A DNA stretch of 64,000 nt. Source: Diphasiastrum complanatum (Eukaryota; Streptophyta; Lycopodiopsida; Lycopodiales; Lycopodiaceae). The notes under the pieces were generated by a model that ran no database searches, was not told where the DNA came from, and saw only the letters and a program-made list of their open reading frames with translations. The stretch is from NCBI GenBank assembly GCA_029204225.1, contig CM055100.1, positions 49,132,877-49,196,876 on the forward strand, read 5' to 3'. The translations under genes were made by a program, and so were the position numbers. Positions 1 to 10,599 of this stretch are shown here, piece after piece. How positions within the stretch are numbered: the first letter of the stretch is position 1; each line of letters opens with the position of its first letter.

Positions 1-1334
1 GCATCTCCTTGTCTTGGTCTGTCTATGTCTTGATTGCTAGAATAGAATGTGTTATGTGATGTGTAGTCGCGTGTCTAGGATCCTGTAAAAGCTTCCGCGC
101 AAAAAAAGAAATTTCAAAGACACATAATCATTCGCGAATACGAAGACGAAAGCCAAAACAAAACAGTCTCGCTTCCGTGACAAATGTTCAATTCAGCCTA
201 CCATGCAAACCAGAAAAGCTCGACAACCATTCAAGAGCATACATACCTTGATCCCAACAATGCATTTCATAGATGTCTCTTGACAGGGAGAATTTATCAC
301 TCATACAAGTTCATTCAATTTAATGACATACACTGTTTCTGAAACCTACGACTTGAAAAAGTGGCTATTAAAAAGTGACTATCACAAATGTCAGCTTGAA
401 TTGTTAAGAATAAAATAGCCACATGTACACAAAAGGTCCAATGAGTGAATGTCTATGCATCTTAAAAATTTGCCTTTGCTGAGTGTCACTGTCATCAGTG
501 GACTATACACTTGAATTAACTGTAGCCCTCAGCCATCTGACCAGTAAGCAAGAGAAGAGCTCATTGATCATAACATAAAAAAAAATGAATCATGAGGCTC
601 GATCATAAATTTTGCCATGTGAAACAACCCTGGAGTACAAAACTGGTTAACCATGTAAACTGTGAAGGACAGGTAGCTTTAACTCATCTCAAATTAGTAG
701 TGGAACTTTCATTACTAGAACAAAAACATGCTAATGCATGAAATTGTCATTACATTTAACAAAAAATTCATTCAAGAAAAAGCAAGACGTCAAACAAAGA
801 AAAGCAATACACAGAACTCGGATCTGGTACAAGCAAAAAATTTGTATCTGTCAATGAAAGCAACAGTTTGTGTGCCCAACTACAGAGTAATGATTCTCAT
901 TGGTGTTAAATTTATAAGCTTGATGTGAAAACTTAGGGACTTGGCTAGGCCATCATGTAAATGTTTTGAATAACTAGAACATGATTGTTATTGTTGTACA
1001 ACTTGTGAAAATAAGGTCTAGGCATTTTGCTTCATTTGTGGATGTAATGAGCATAAGACCATGAATGAATCGATGACTATAACATAAGAAAAGCATTGTG
1101 TCCTTTAACACTATGTTAGCTCCAACCAAAATTTTTGTGACAATATCTATAGTTTGATACACCACCACTAGTGAACATAATTATACAAAGTACCGTTGTG
1201 TTTGATTTCAAGTTCATCCATTTATTTGATTACATCTTCCCACACGTGGTGAGCTGGTGGTGTATCATGCTTGACTTGGTTCGATTCTCTATGATCCCAG
1301 GCGTACCAAGAAGCATTTACTTGATTGCAAGGGC
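1..1334. other. unassigned AT-rich DNA
   Basis: No convincing gene. Only short open frames without recognisable domains occur on either strand. The segment lies outside the left target duplication of the nested copia complex that starts near 1517. Confidence 0.5.
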
Positions 1335-1339
1335 ACAAT

Positions 1340-1516
1340 TCAAAATCAATCAATAGATGTTCTCAAATATTCATTGCTGAATAGATATTAGACTTTTAAT
1401 AGGTTTTTAACTATATTGTTAATCATTGTGAGTGAATGGTTAGGCATGCAATATTGGTTTGGATACAATCTTGTGAAGATAATGAATGTAGGTTGGTTGT
1501 GATTGCTCATAAAGAA
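1340..1516. repeat. left half of a dispersed repeat split by retrotransposon insertion
   Basis: This stretch matches about 42853-43050 at many positions, sharing blocks such as CAATAGATGTTCTCAAATAT and GAATGTAGGTTGGTTGTG. The match continues on the other side of the copia complex at 9605-9880, while the copy near 43 kb is uninterrupted. It ends in AAGAA at 1512-1516, the left target-site duplication of the old copia element. Confidence 0.75.
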
Positions 1517-2095
1517 TGTGAAAAATACAGATCCAAAACATTCTTAATGGATCAACAAAATCTTGACCAAATTTGGATGCACATAAAAGTATAGTAAGGT
1601 AATGTCCCTGTCCGTACAACAGCAGCAGCCTACTATCTGTACAACAGCAGCATCCTACTGTCCTTCACACGTGTGGAAGCAAAATCAATCACAAAATTGA
1701 CATTCTACCCACTAGAAATCAAGATATCTTGAGAAATATGAAAGAGATGGACATAGAAACACAAGAGATGAATTCACTTTGATGATTATTTCTCCACGCA
1801 GGTACAACTATTTATAGCTTCCAAAATGTCATTTGTCCAATTGCCCTAAACTTGCCCTAACTGGTAACTTCTTGGTACTTCAAATAACCTAGAAATTCTA
1901 TTCTAGATGCAATGTATCAAATTTAGCCAATTAGAATGGGTCCAGATCTGACCTCATCCACTTATCTACTTGCCAAAATAGTACAAACACTATTTAGGCC
2001 TTTATTGACAAATATGAACGTATCTCTAAGTTGAGATTTCATCTTTGCCTCAAAATTGCCAAATAAACAATCAAACTAGTTGAGAATTTTTCACA
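1517..2095 (-). repeat. 3' LTR of the old copia element
   Basis: Read on the minus strand it begins TGTGAAAAATTC right after a purine-rich tract (GAGGGAG) at about 2096-2102, and it ends in CA at 1517. From 1582 to 2095 it aligns with 9106-9604, with scattered substitutions and small indels. The outermost 65 bp do not align well with the partner LTR. It carries the palindrome CACACGTGTG at 1666-1675. Confidence 0.8.
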
Positions 2096-2290
2096 CTCCC
2101 TCTTCAACTAGTTTTAGCATAGATTTAGATAGAACTCCAAGTGAGGTTCTATGCTTCCTAAACAAGTCTTTTCCTAATGCTTTGGTAAAGATATCAGACA
2201 CACACTCCCTTGAAGAAACATGTTGAAGCTCCATCTCCTTTGTCATGACCTGTTCTTTCACAAAATGATAAGCCACTTCAATATGCTTGC
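2096..2290 (-). pseudogene. copia RNase H C-terminus (old element)
   Basis: The minus-strand translation gives the canonical Ty1-copia ending: SKHIEVAYHFVKE, then ADIFTKAL-like CVSDIFTKALGKD, then the RTSLGVL tail. It stops just before the purine tract of the LTR. The frame is cut at 2290 by the nested element. The upstream RNase H and RT are absent beyond the insertion, so a deletion accompanied or followed it. Confidence 0.85.
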
Positions 2291-3027
2291 TGTGAAGAAT
2301 TGAAAAAGATTATCTATGTTAGATATGGGGGTCTTATGTTTTTTACATCAAGCATCTAGGTGTAGGATGTTGATAGGAATAAATTTGGCATAGATGGCAA
2401 ATTATGCATTTCCACTTGTAATGCCACTATTGAGCCAAAATAGAGTAAGAGGCTAAACTCGTGCCAATTAGAGTGTAGACAAGTGTAATGCTTTTGTTTG
2501 ATGAATTCCAAGAGGTCCAATAGGATTTAGAGGTGGAACCATGTGAGGTCCAATAGGAAATTGAGGTGTGCTTGAATATAGTCCAATAGAATTAAGAGGT
2601 GCATGGATCAATGGTCCAATAGGATCAAGAGGTGACAAAGTATGGTCCAATCATAGTTAAGCATAGTGGTAGCTCGTGGATCTACTAGTATCATTGTACT
2701 CCTCATTTTGAAGCTAATTGATTTGGTGATTATATGGATTTTGAGTGTTATTGGATTTCTAGCTTTCTCTCTCTACCTGCGAGCTCATGATGCTTTTTCT
2801 CTCTCTACCCGAGGAGAGTAGCTTGTTTTTACTTAGATTATTTTTTTAATACTTCCCACACGTGTGAGTGAGAGCTGGAAGTGATTGAATGCATATAGTA
2901 CTGTGTTTTTGCCATAGGATCTAAGATTGATCTTGAATCTCAATCTAGTCTAGATCTTGGTGCATCTACACACCTTAGGATATCACAAGTACATATTGTG
3001 GACAATCCACACTTGTGAAATTCAACA
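2291..3027 (+). repeat. 5' LTR (737 bp) of the nested copia element
   Basis: It starts TGTGAAGAATTG and ends TTCAACA immediately before the tRNA-Met primer-binding site. It contains a 33-bp-period array around the core GGTCCAATAGGA (2514, 2547, 2580, 2613 and a partial at 2644) and the palindrome CACACGTGTG at 2857-2866. The LTR supplies the promoter and polyadenylation signals of such elements. Confidence 0.93.
2514..2655. repeat. 33-bp tandem array inside the LTR
   Basis: Four and a half diverged copies of a unit starting (G/A)GTCCAATAG(G/A)A and followed by a variable AGAGGTG segment. Starts are 33 bp apart, with the last step 31 bp. The same array recurs in the 3' LTR at about 7557-7697. 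Tandem arrays in LTR U3 regions often act as enhancers; that role is inferred here. Confidence 0.85.
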
Positions 3028-3039
3028 TGGTATCAGAGC
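3028..3039 (+). promoter_or_regulatory. primer-binding site (initiator tRNA-Met type)
   Basis: TGGTATCAGAGC directly follows the LTR end. It is complementary to the 3' end of plant initiator tRNA-Met, the usual primer for minus-strand DNA synthesis in plant Ty1-copia elements. Confidence 0.92.
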
Positions 3040-3346
3040 CTACCTAAGGTTACCTTCGATCAAAAGAGATCAAAAGGACATTGATTGGGTCTGACCTGGT
3101 ACTGTACGGAATCAGGTGCTCAGACACGTGTAAGGAACATCCAATTTCAGTTTGGAAGTTCTCTCTCATGCTTGATCCATTTATTTGCTTGATAGCTTGT
3201 TTTGAAGCTATTTTTGTCTAGTTTTTGATGCAACCAGTTTCATTACATTTGGTTGAGCCAATCAGAAGTTATAAGCTTTTGAAGAGGGTTAGGTAGGGCA
3301 CCTAGACCTGGGTGGACACATTTGGTTTGGTCAAGAGATTGCTTAG

Positions 3347-6300
3347 TTGATCCAAAATCACAGTTGTATGCTTACCAATCTCATCTATTATTCAATTTGG
3401 AAAGTGAGGATAGAGTCCATCTTGATCCTTCAAGACGTGATGCACATAGTTCTTGGCCTTGAAGAAGAACCACAAGTTCTTCAAGAGGTTCAAAAATACA
3501 AAAAGAGAGCTAGGATGGCTCTCCACTACATCAAGATGAATGTCTCTAATGAGATATTGACGGAGATAGGTACTTGTACAACAGCCAAAGAAACTTGGGA
3601 TTGTCTCAAGACTATCTATGAGGCTAAGAATACCTCTAGGCTTCTCACTCTTAGGAATCAAATCTTTCAAAGTAGCCAAAAGAGTGATGAGAGTGCATCT
3701 AGTTATGTTTTGAGAATAAAAGATATTCATAGAGAACTTGCTTGTATTGGTGATTCCATCAATCAAAATGAGCTACTTCAAGTCATTCTAAATGGCTTGA
3801 GAAGTGAATTTGATAACCTTGTCCAATCCTATGCCATTAAGGAGGAGCTACCAAGTTTGGAGGCTCTCCAAAGTGTGCTAATTTTGGAAGAATCAAGACA
3901 AGAGTACAAGCTCTTGAGGATGGACAAGCTTTCTCTCACTCATAATGATGGCAAAGCTCTCTTTGCCAAGGATAAGCACAAAGGGAGGATCAAGAAACAG
4001 CATCAACAATCCTCAAGCAAGGACAAAGTCAAATCCAAAGACAAAGATGAGGAGGAAGATTATTCCTCTAATGCCTCATCATCCAAGCTCAAGAAGGAGA
4101 AGATCAAGTGCTTTTATTGTGGCAAGAAAGGTCATTATGCCACCAATTGCTTCAAGAAGAAGAATCAACTCAAGCAAGCCAACATTACCAATGAGAAGGA
4201 AGACACTATTGCAAGTGATGGAGAGGGATCTCTTATGGTCTCTAGTTTCTCATCTACTCCTTTCAAGAAGGACGGCCTATGGTATATTGATAGTGGAGCC
4301 TCTTCACATATGTGTAGCTCCAAGAACTCTTTCTCTTCTATTGCACCTTATGATGGAGTCAAGAAATCAATATACACTGCTAATGATTTTGAATGTCCTA
4401 TTGAAGGCATAGGGAACATTCCCTTGAAGTTTGCATCCTCTAAAGTTCTTTCTCTCTCTAAAGTTCTTTATGTACCTAAACTTACCAAGAATCTTATTAG
4501 TGATGGGAAATTGCTTGATAATGTCCTTGATGTAAAATTCAATGTTGATACTTGCACTATCAAGAAGAATGATGAGATACTTGCATTAGGATCTAGATTT
4601 GGTGGCATCTATAAACTAGATCCAAATGAGTATGTGAATGCTTGTAATGTTGCTCTTGTGAACAAGCTCTCTATGGAGGAATTATGGCATAGGAGGTTGG
4701 GACATCCCAACTACAAATCCATGCTCTCTATGATCAAAGAAGCCAAAGCTATTGGCTTGCCAAAGTCATTCTCCAAGAACATCAAGCCTTGTGAGGCTTG
4801 TGCTATTGCTAAATCTCACAAGCCATTTACAAGATCTTCTATCAAAAGCAAGCATCCTTTGGAGTTAATCCACTCGGATGTGCATTTCTCATCAACTACA
4901 AGCAAGGGAGGAGCCACTTGTTTTGTTACTTTCATTGATGACTTCACAAGATTCACTTGGATATATCTTCTTGCTTCTAAATCTATGGTGTTTGATCATT
5001 TCCTTATTTTCAAAGCTTATGTAGAGAAGCAATTCTCATTCAAGATTAAAGCTCTAAGAAGTGGTGGAGGTGGTGAATATATCTCCAGTAAATCTCAAGA
5101 TTTTTGTGAGCTTGAAGGCATTAAAAGAGAGTTCTCTTGTGCCTACTCTCCATCTCAAAATGGAGTGGCCAAGAGAAAGAATAGATCTCTATGTGAATGT
5201 GCAAAATCTATGAGAATTGAGGCATCTTTACCCAAAGATTTTTGGGGAGAAGCCATTAATTGTGCAAGTTATCTTTGCAATAGGCTCCCACATATAGCTC
5301 TTGGAGGAAAGTCACCATATGAAATCTTATATTTGAAGAAGCCTAAGGTTGATCACCTTAGAGTTTTTGGATGCTTATGCTTTGTCCATATTCCCTTGGA
5401 AACAAGGAAGAAAGAAGATCCTAGTGCATGCAAAGGGATCATGGTTGGATACTCATCCACCAAGAAGGCCTATAGAGTCTTTAGACTCTCTACTTCTCAA
5501 GTTATTGAAAGTAGAGATGTTGTCTTTCATGAACATCAACACTCATTTTTTGAAGAGGCCGAGATCAAGAAATCTATGGATGCATCACCAATTATTGATT
5601 TTGAAGACAATCATGATGTGATGGGGTCGAGATTTGAAGAAGACTCTCCTCGGATTTTCTCACCAAGAAGATCCATGAGAGATAGATCCGAGCCTGAGAG
5701 GCTCTAATATGTTGATAAAGGCAAACAAGTGGATCTTGATTCCACTAATTATGTTTTTTATGTCTCTCATGAAGAGCCAAAGAATGTACAAGAGGCACTC
5801 AATAATAAGGAGTGGTATGATGCCCTCAAGCAAGAGTATGATGGATTGATCACCAACAATACTTGGGAGCTTGTGGATCCTCCATCCAACAAGCATGTGA
5901 TTGGTTGAAAGTGGGTATTTAGGATCAAGTTCAATCATGATGGCACCATCAACAAGCATAAAGCAAGATTATGTGCCAAAGGATTTGCTCAAATCCATGG
6001 TCTTGATTATGAGGAGACCTTTGCACCCGTTGCAAAGATGGTGACAATAAGAATTCTTATTTCTCTTGCTTGTTTCTTCAAGTGGAAGGTGTTCCAATTA
6101 GATGTATCCAATGCTTTTCTAAATGGTTATCTTGAGGAGGAGATCTATATGGAACAACCTCAAGGATTCATCAAGGATGAGTCCAAAGTGTGCTTGCTCT
6201 TCAAAAGTCTTTATGGACTCAAGCAAGCACCAAGATCATGGTATTCAAGACTTAATCCTTTTCTTATCTCATTAGGATTTACTCTTAGTGACTATGATCC

Positions 6301-7315
6301 TTCCATGTATCTAAAGTTTGTTGATAGCAATATTGTCATTCTTCTAATTTATGTTGATGACATTATTCTTTGTGGAAGTTGTATCAAGCTAGTTGATGAA
6401 ACCAAGCTAGCACTTGGATGTGAGTTTAAAATGCAAGATCTAGGAGAGAAGCATTACATCCTAGGCCTAGAAATTGATTTTTATGAAAATCATGTCTTTA
6501 TATGCCAATCTAGATATGCTCACTCTATGTTGAAAAAATTCCATATGGAAAATTCTAAGAGCATAGATACTCCAATGGAGCAGATTGTAAAAGATCCTAA
6601 TAAAGGTGATGAAAGATCCTTTGAGGACATCACACTTTTTAGGAGTCTTGTAGGCTCCTTCATTTGGCTTACCATTACTAGGCCCGATCTAAGTTTTTGT
6701 GTGCACAAATTGAGTCAATTTATGCAAGATCCTAAGATCCATCATTGGAAGATGGCCAAGAGGATTCTAAGATATGTATCTTCATCTTATGATTATGGTC
6801 TACTCTATAAAAGTGAAGATCTATTCATTGTTGGCTACTCGGATTCGGACTTTCCAAGTGACAAGATGGGTCGAAAGTCTATTAGTGCATACACTATCTT
6901 TCTTGGAGGCAATCTAATACCTTGGCTTTCCAAAAAGCAAGATACTATATCTCTCTCTTCATGTGAGGCCGAGTACAAAGCACTCACTACAACTACCAAA
7001 GAGGTGCTTTGGATCAAGAGGTTATTAATGGAGCTAAAGTGCATCAAGGAAGATGATCTACCAATGATCAAGTGTGATAACATCTCGGCCCAAGCTCTTG
7101 CCAACAATCCCATATTTCATGCAAGAAGCAAGCACATAGAAGTGGCACACCATTTTGTGAGAGAAAAGCTTATTGGAGGAGAAATCTATTTGGAGCATGT
7201 CAACTCCTCCTCTTGTATTGCCGAGCTACTCACCAAGCCTTTGAGCAAAAGTGCTTTCATCAAGCATAGATCTAATCTTGGAGTTATATCAAGATCAATG
7301 CTCAAATCTTCATAG
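3347..7315 (+). pseudogene. Ty1-copia gag-pol polyprotein with two in-frame stops
   Basis: One continuous frame of 1,323 codons, normal length for copia. In order: GAG; a CCHC zinc knuckle (CFYCGKKGHYATNC, codons at 4109-4150); protease (WYIDSGASSHM near 4280); integrase with the HHCC region (LWHRRLGHPN ... CEACAIAKS) and core; RT (QLDVSNAFLNGYLEEE, and YVDDI near 6350); RNase H ending in LLTKPLSKS. Stops interrupt the frame at 5705-5707 (TAA) and 5906-5908 (TGA) in the integrase-RT linker. In the integrase the second catalytic Asp is Gly (codon 5063-5065, RSGGGGEY) and the catalytic Glu 36 residues later is Lys (codon 5171-5173, GVAKRKNR). The integrase is therefore predicted dead. Confidence 0.95.
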
Positions 7316-7325
7316 ATAATTTTTT

Positions 7326-7333
7326 AGGAGGAG
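7326..7333 (+). promoter_or_regulatory. polypurine tract
   Basis: AGGAGGAG abuts the 3' LTR start at 7334, the expected plus-strand priming site of the element. Confidence 0.85.
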
Positions 7334-7983
7334 TGTGAAGAATTGAAAAAGATTATCTATGTTAGATATAGGGGTCTTATGTTTTTTACATCAAGCATCT
7401 AGGTGTAGGACGTTGATAGGAATAAATTTGGCATAGATGGCAAATTATGCATTTCCACTTGTAATGCCATTATTGAGCCAAAATAGAGTAAGAGGCTAAA
7501 CTCGTGCCAATTAGAGTGTAGACAAGTGTAATGCTTTTGTTTGATGAATTCCAAGAGGTCCAATAGGATTTAGAGGTGGAACCATGTGAGGTCCAATAGG
7601 AAATTGAGGTGTGCTTGAATATAGTCCAATAGAACTAAGAGGTGCATGGATCAATGGTCCAATAGGATCAAGAGGTGACAAAGTATGGTCCAATCATAGT
7701 TAAGCATAGTGGTAGCTCGTGGATCTACTAGTATCATTGTACTCCTCATTTCGAAGCTAATTGATTTGGTGACTATATGGATTTTGAGTGTTATTGAATT
7801 TCTAGCTTTCTCTCTCTACCCGAGAGCTCATGATGCTTGTTCTCTCTCTACTCAAAGAGAGCAGTTTGTTTTTACTTAGATTATTTTTTTAATACTTCCC
7901 ACACGTGTGAGTGAGGGTTGGAAGTGATTGAATGCATGTAGTAGTGTGTTTTTGCCATAGGATCTAAGATTGATCTTGAATCT
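7334..7983 (+). repeat. truncated 3' LTR of the nested copia element
   Basis: It begins TGTGAAGAATTG and follows the 5' LTR until GATCTTGAATCT, then changes abruptly into minus-strand integrase sequence of the host element. The final 87 bp of the 5' LTR (2941-3027) have no counterpart. The palindrome CACACGTGTG is at 7900-7909. Confidence 0.92.
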
Positions 7984-8612
7984 GACACTCGGCCTTCTAC
8001 CAAACAAGACCTCAAAAGGGGTTTTTCTATCCAATACCACACTCGGCCATCTATTGCATAGAAAATTAGCACACAACAAAGCTTAATCCCAAAAGAATTT
8101 AGGAAGATTTGCACCTAACCTCATGGATCTGGCTCCTTCACATAAGGTTCTCTTCTTCCTCTCGGCCACTCCAATTTGTTGTGGTGTCCTTGGGATTGTG
8201 TACTCCAACTTGATCCCATTTGCATCACAAAATGCTTTGAACTTGGTAGAAATGTACTCACCAACATTATCAGTCCTCAAGCACTTGATCTTTGTAGAAA
8301 ATTGGATCTCTCTTGCAATCTTGAACTTGACAAAGACATCAAACACCTCATCTTTGCTCTTTAGTAGATAAACCCAACAAAATCTACTAAAATCATCAAT
8401 AAAAGTCACATACATCTTAGCTCCTCCATTTCTAATTGTAGTAACACCATCAATATCCGAATGCACAAGTTGAAAAGGCTTACTTGACCTTGATGTAGAT
8501 CTCTTTTAAGGTAACCTTTGTGACTTTGATAAAGCACATTGCTCACAAAAATGATTCAAGCTTGTTAGAGACTTGGGAAGACCAAAAACAACTTGTCTTA
8601 AGTTGTTGATTT
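7984..8612 (-). pseudogene. copia integrase fragment of the old element
   Basis: The minus-strand translation runs from the zinc-finger end (FCEQCALSKSQR), through LVHSDIDG and YVTFIDDFSRFCWVYLL, then LRTDNVGEYIS and TPQQIGVAERKKRTL, to the RPSV region. The three acidic core residues (D of HSD, D of RTDN, E of VAER) are present, but one stop lies after SQRLP. The frame is lost around 8110 and the fragment ends at the junction at 7983. Gag and protease should lie upstream and are missing. Confidence 0.88.
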
Positions 8613-9040
8613 CTTGATCACAATAGATCTAAACACAATATGATAAACTTTTGCCAACACCTAAGATTGAAACACACTCTTGAAAAAGTCCGTCAACTTA
8701 AAATCAAGAGATTCTATCAAATTTAGGGTTACTCAAAAAATGCAAAATATTGAATCAAGCAAAATCTATATGCAAAAGCTAGAATCTTGATATATCATCT
8801 AGAAGAATATAGCATCCAGAAGCATGAGCAATTTTTGTCTCCACATTCCAGTAAGTGGTTTAGAAAATTGGCCTCCTCCAAGTGATTTGACCTAAAATGA
8901 TGCTTGGATTACAAAGATCCACTTTATGTACTTCAAAATGCAAGATTTGAGCTAGAAACACCTCCAAATCCACATAGGATTTATGACAGAATTTATGGCG
9001 CTCTCAAATCCACCTCTTGGATGCACATCTACTTCTAACT
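8613..9040 (-). other. copia leader remnant of the old element
   Basis: Non-coding. It resembles the leader of the other minus-strand copia at 21575-22134, with shared stretches around AAATTTAGGGTT and GAATCTTG, so it is taken as the untranslated region between primer-binding site and gag. A clear TGGTATCAGAGC complement is not preserved. Confidence 0.5.
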
Positions 9041-9604
9041 ACAAGATATAAATCATCAATTTTAGCATGCTAGAATTGCATAAATCACTAAGATTTGATC
9101 ATAACCATAAAAGTATAGTAAGGTACTATTCCTATCCATACAACAGCAGTAGCCTACTATCCTTCACACGTGTAGAAGCAAAATCAATCACAAAATTGAC
9201 ATTCTACCCACTAGAAATCAAGATATTTTGAGAAATATGAAGGAGATGGACATATAAACACAAGAGATGAATTCTCCACATAGAAAGAAACTTTAATGAT
9301 TATTTCTCTACGTAGGTACAGTTATTTATAGCTTCCAAAATGTCATTTGGCCAATTTCCCTAAACTTGTCCTAAATGGTAACTTCTTGGTACTTCATCAA
9401 ATAACCTAGAAATTCTAGTCTAGATGCAATGTATCAAATTTAGCCAATTAAAATGGGTCCAAATCCAACCTCATCCACTTATCTACTTGCCAAAAATAAT
9501 ACAAACACTATTTAGGCCTTTACTGAAAAACATGAGACTATCTCTAAGTTGAGATTTCATCTTGGCCTCAAAATTGCCAAATAAACAATCAAACTAGTTT
9601 CACA
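9040..9604 (-). repeat. 5' LTR of the old copia element
   Basis: 9106-9604 aligns with 1582-2095. The outer end is TTTCACA at 9598-9604, followed by the AAGAA duplication. The inner boundary is uncertain because the inner 65 bp differ from the partner LTR. The palindrome occurs in a mutated form, CACACGTGTA, at 9165-9174. Confidence 0.75.
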
Positions 9605-9880
9605 AAGAATGTTAGTGTTCTAGCACTTCAATTTGATTTTGGTAAAAAGCTCAAGTATCAATGTCAATCATGATTTACAAAGGGCCAAAAAATAGAGTCA
9701 ATCACCTATCATAAAATTTGTGAGGCCATAAACAACCAATATAGCACATTTGTCTAGCTCAACAATGAATGGGAAGTAGACAACCACCCTCGTGCTAGAG
9801 CAAGAAATTAGCGAAAATAATAAGGATCAAACTTTTCAAGTACCAAAATTTTGGCTTAAGCATTCTCCAACAATCTATGG
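9605..9880. repeat. right half of the dispersed repeat
   Basis: It starts with the AAGAA duplication and matches 43046-43345, sharing GTGTTCTAGCACTT, GAGGCCATAA, TCTAGCTCAACAA and TCCTCCAACAATCT-like blocks. It is the continuation of 1340-1516. Confidence 0.75.
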
Positions 9881-9999
9881 CATTGAAAGTCATTCAAAGA
9901 AAATGCCAACCAAATTTGCAAACAGTTGCCAATGTTTGGCCTAAGAATCCTCCAACAATCTATGGCAGTGAAACTCATTCAAAGGAAATGTCAACCAAA
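9853..9999. repeat. 85-bp-period tandem duplication
   Basis: The segment starting GGCTTAAGCATTCTCC at 9853 recurs as GGCCTAAGAATCCTCC at 9938, and the two copies share about 60 bp with few mismatches. Confidence 0.8.
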
Positions 10000-10092
10000 C
10001 AATTACAAGCAAAGCTCACATATCTTGAAAACAAAATAACTACATTTGAATAGAACTCAATAAGACTTTCAAAAGAAACCAAATTTACTTAC

Positions 10093-10580
10093 CAGATCAT
10101 GCTCATCAGCTTGAATAATTCCAACAGTATGTAAATCATGACCAGCAACTACGGTCGTCGAAGTAGTGGACGGATTGGTTTCCGAGGACTCTGAGACAAA
10201 ACTGCTCTGGATTTTCAAAAATTCCTCCTCACTAGGCATATTTGTCTCATATGCCCTGCTTTGTGACATGCATGATTGACTGCAGGGCTTCAGTCCCATC
10301 GAGCCATTCATCTTCGTCTTTGTAATCAATAGAAGCACACAGACCATCACCCTCGAGATCTATGAAGTCTGAGAATTTTTTTGATGAAATTAGATAAAAT
10401 TGATAGAATATCATCCTCCCTCAGATTAAGTACATCTCCAATATCATTCAAAGAGAGGTATGGGACATTATCCATGTGATCGTACATTGTTTCCAACCTT
10501 GCCTCCTCGTCAGCACCCAAGACGTCATCAACAATATCTGATGATGATATCACAAAATCAGCAGATGTTGAGCCACCCAA
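10093..10580 (-). pseudogene. possible exon of an unrecognised acidic protein, frameshifted
   Basis: The minus strand carries coding-like acidic sequence (SSSDIVDDVLGADEEAR, LSLNDIGDVLNLREDD) that runs into an adenine run near 10380. Sense-like reading then resumes in another frame (DFIDLEGDGLCASIDYKDED), and later in a third frame (EEEFLKIQSSFVSESSE). It ends at a near-perfect plant splice donor, CTG|GTAAGT, with the last exon base at 10093. No ATG begins the block. Family not recognised. A decayed gene or a chance open stretch are both possible. Confidence 0.35.
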
Positions 10581-10599
10581 TGCTTAACCTCGACGTTCC

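Larger units (their letters stand above)
2291..7983 (+). mobile_element. nested Ty1-copia element, nearly full length, 3' LTR truncated
   Basis: The 5' LTR is 2291-3027, the primer-binding site 3028-3039, gag-pol 3347-7315, the purine tract 7326-7333, and the 3' LTR starts at 7334. The 3' LTR stops at 7983, where sequence of the host element's integrase resumes, so its last 87 bp and the right target duplication are lost. By eye the two LTRs differ at roughly 20 of 650 aligned positions, indicating a moderately old insertion. Two in-frame stops and lost integrase residues make it non-autonomous. Confidence 0.93.
1517..9604 (-). mobile_element. old, internally deleted Ty1-copia element (minus strand) hosting a nested element
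   Basis: The element is bounded by LTRs (1517-2095 and about 9040-9604), with a perfect AAGAA target duplication at 1512-1516 and 9605-9609. Read on the minus strand it keeps a leader (about 8640-9040), the integrase amino half (about 8610-7984) and the last 60 or so residues of RNase H (2290-2096). Gag, protease and the whole RT are missing. A plus-strand copia element sits inside its RNase H region. It cannot move by itself. A second copy of the flanking repeat near 43046 shows the site before insertion. Confidence 0.85.

Noticed and set aside
2468-2650. 60-codon Pro-rich frame in the LTR (and its twin at 7511-7693)
   Set aside because: It is the minus-strand reading of the 33-bp tandem array, and both copies lie wholly inside LTRs.
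3392-3766. 124-codon minus-strand frame opposite copia gag
   Set aside because: Shadow of the gag frame.
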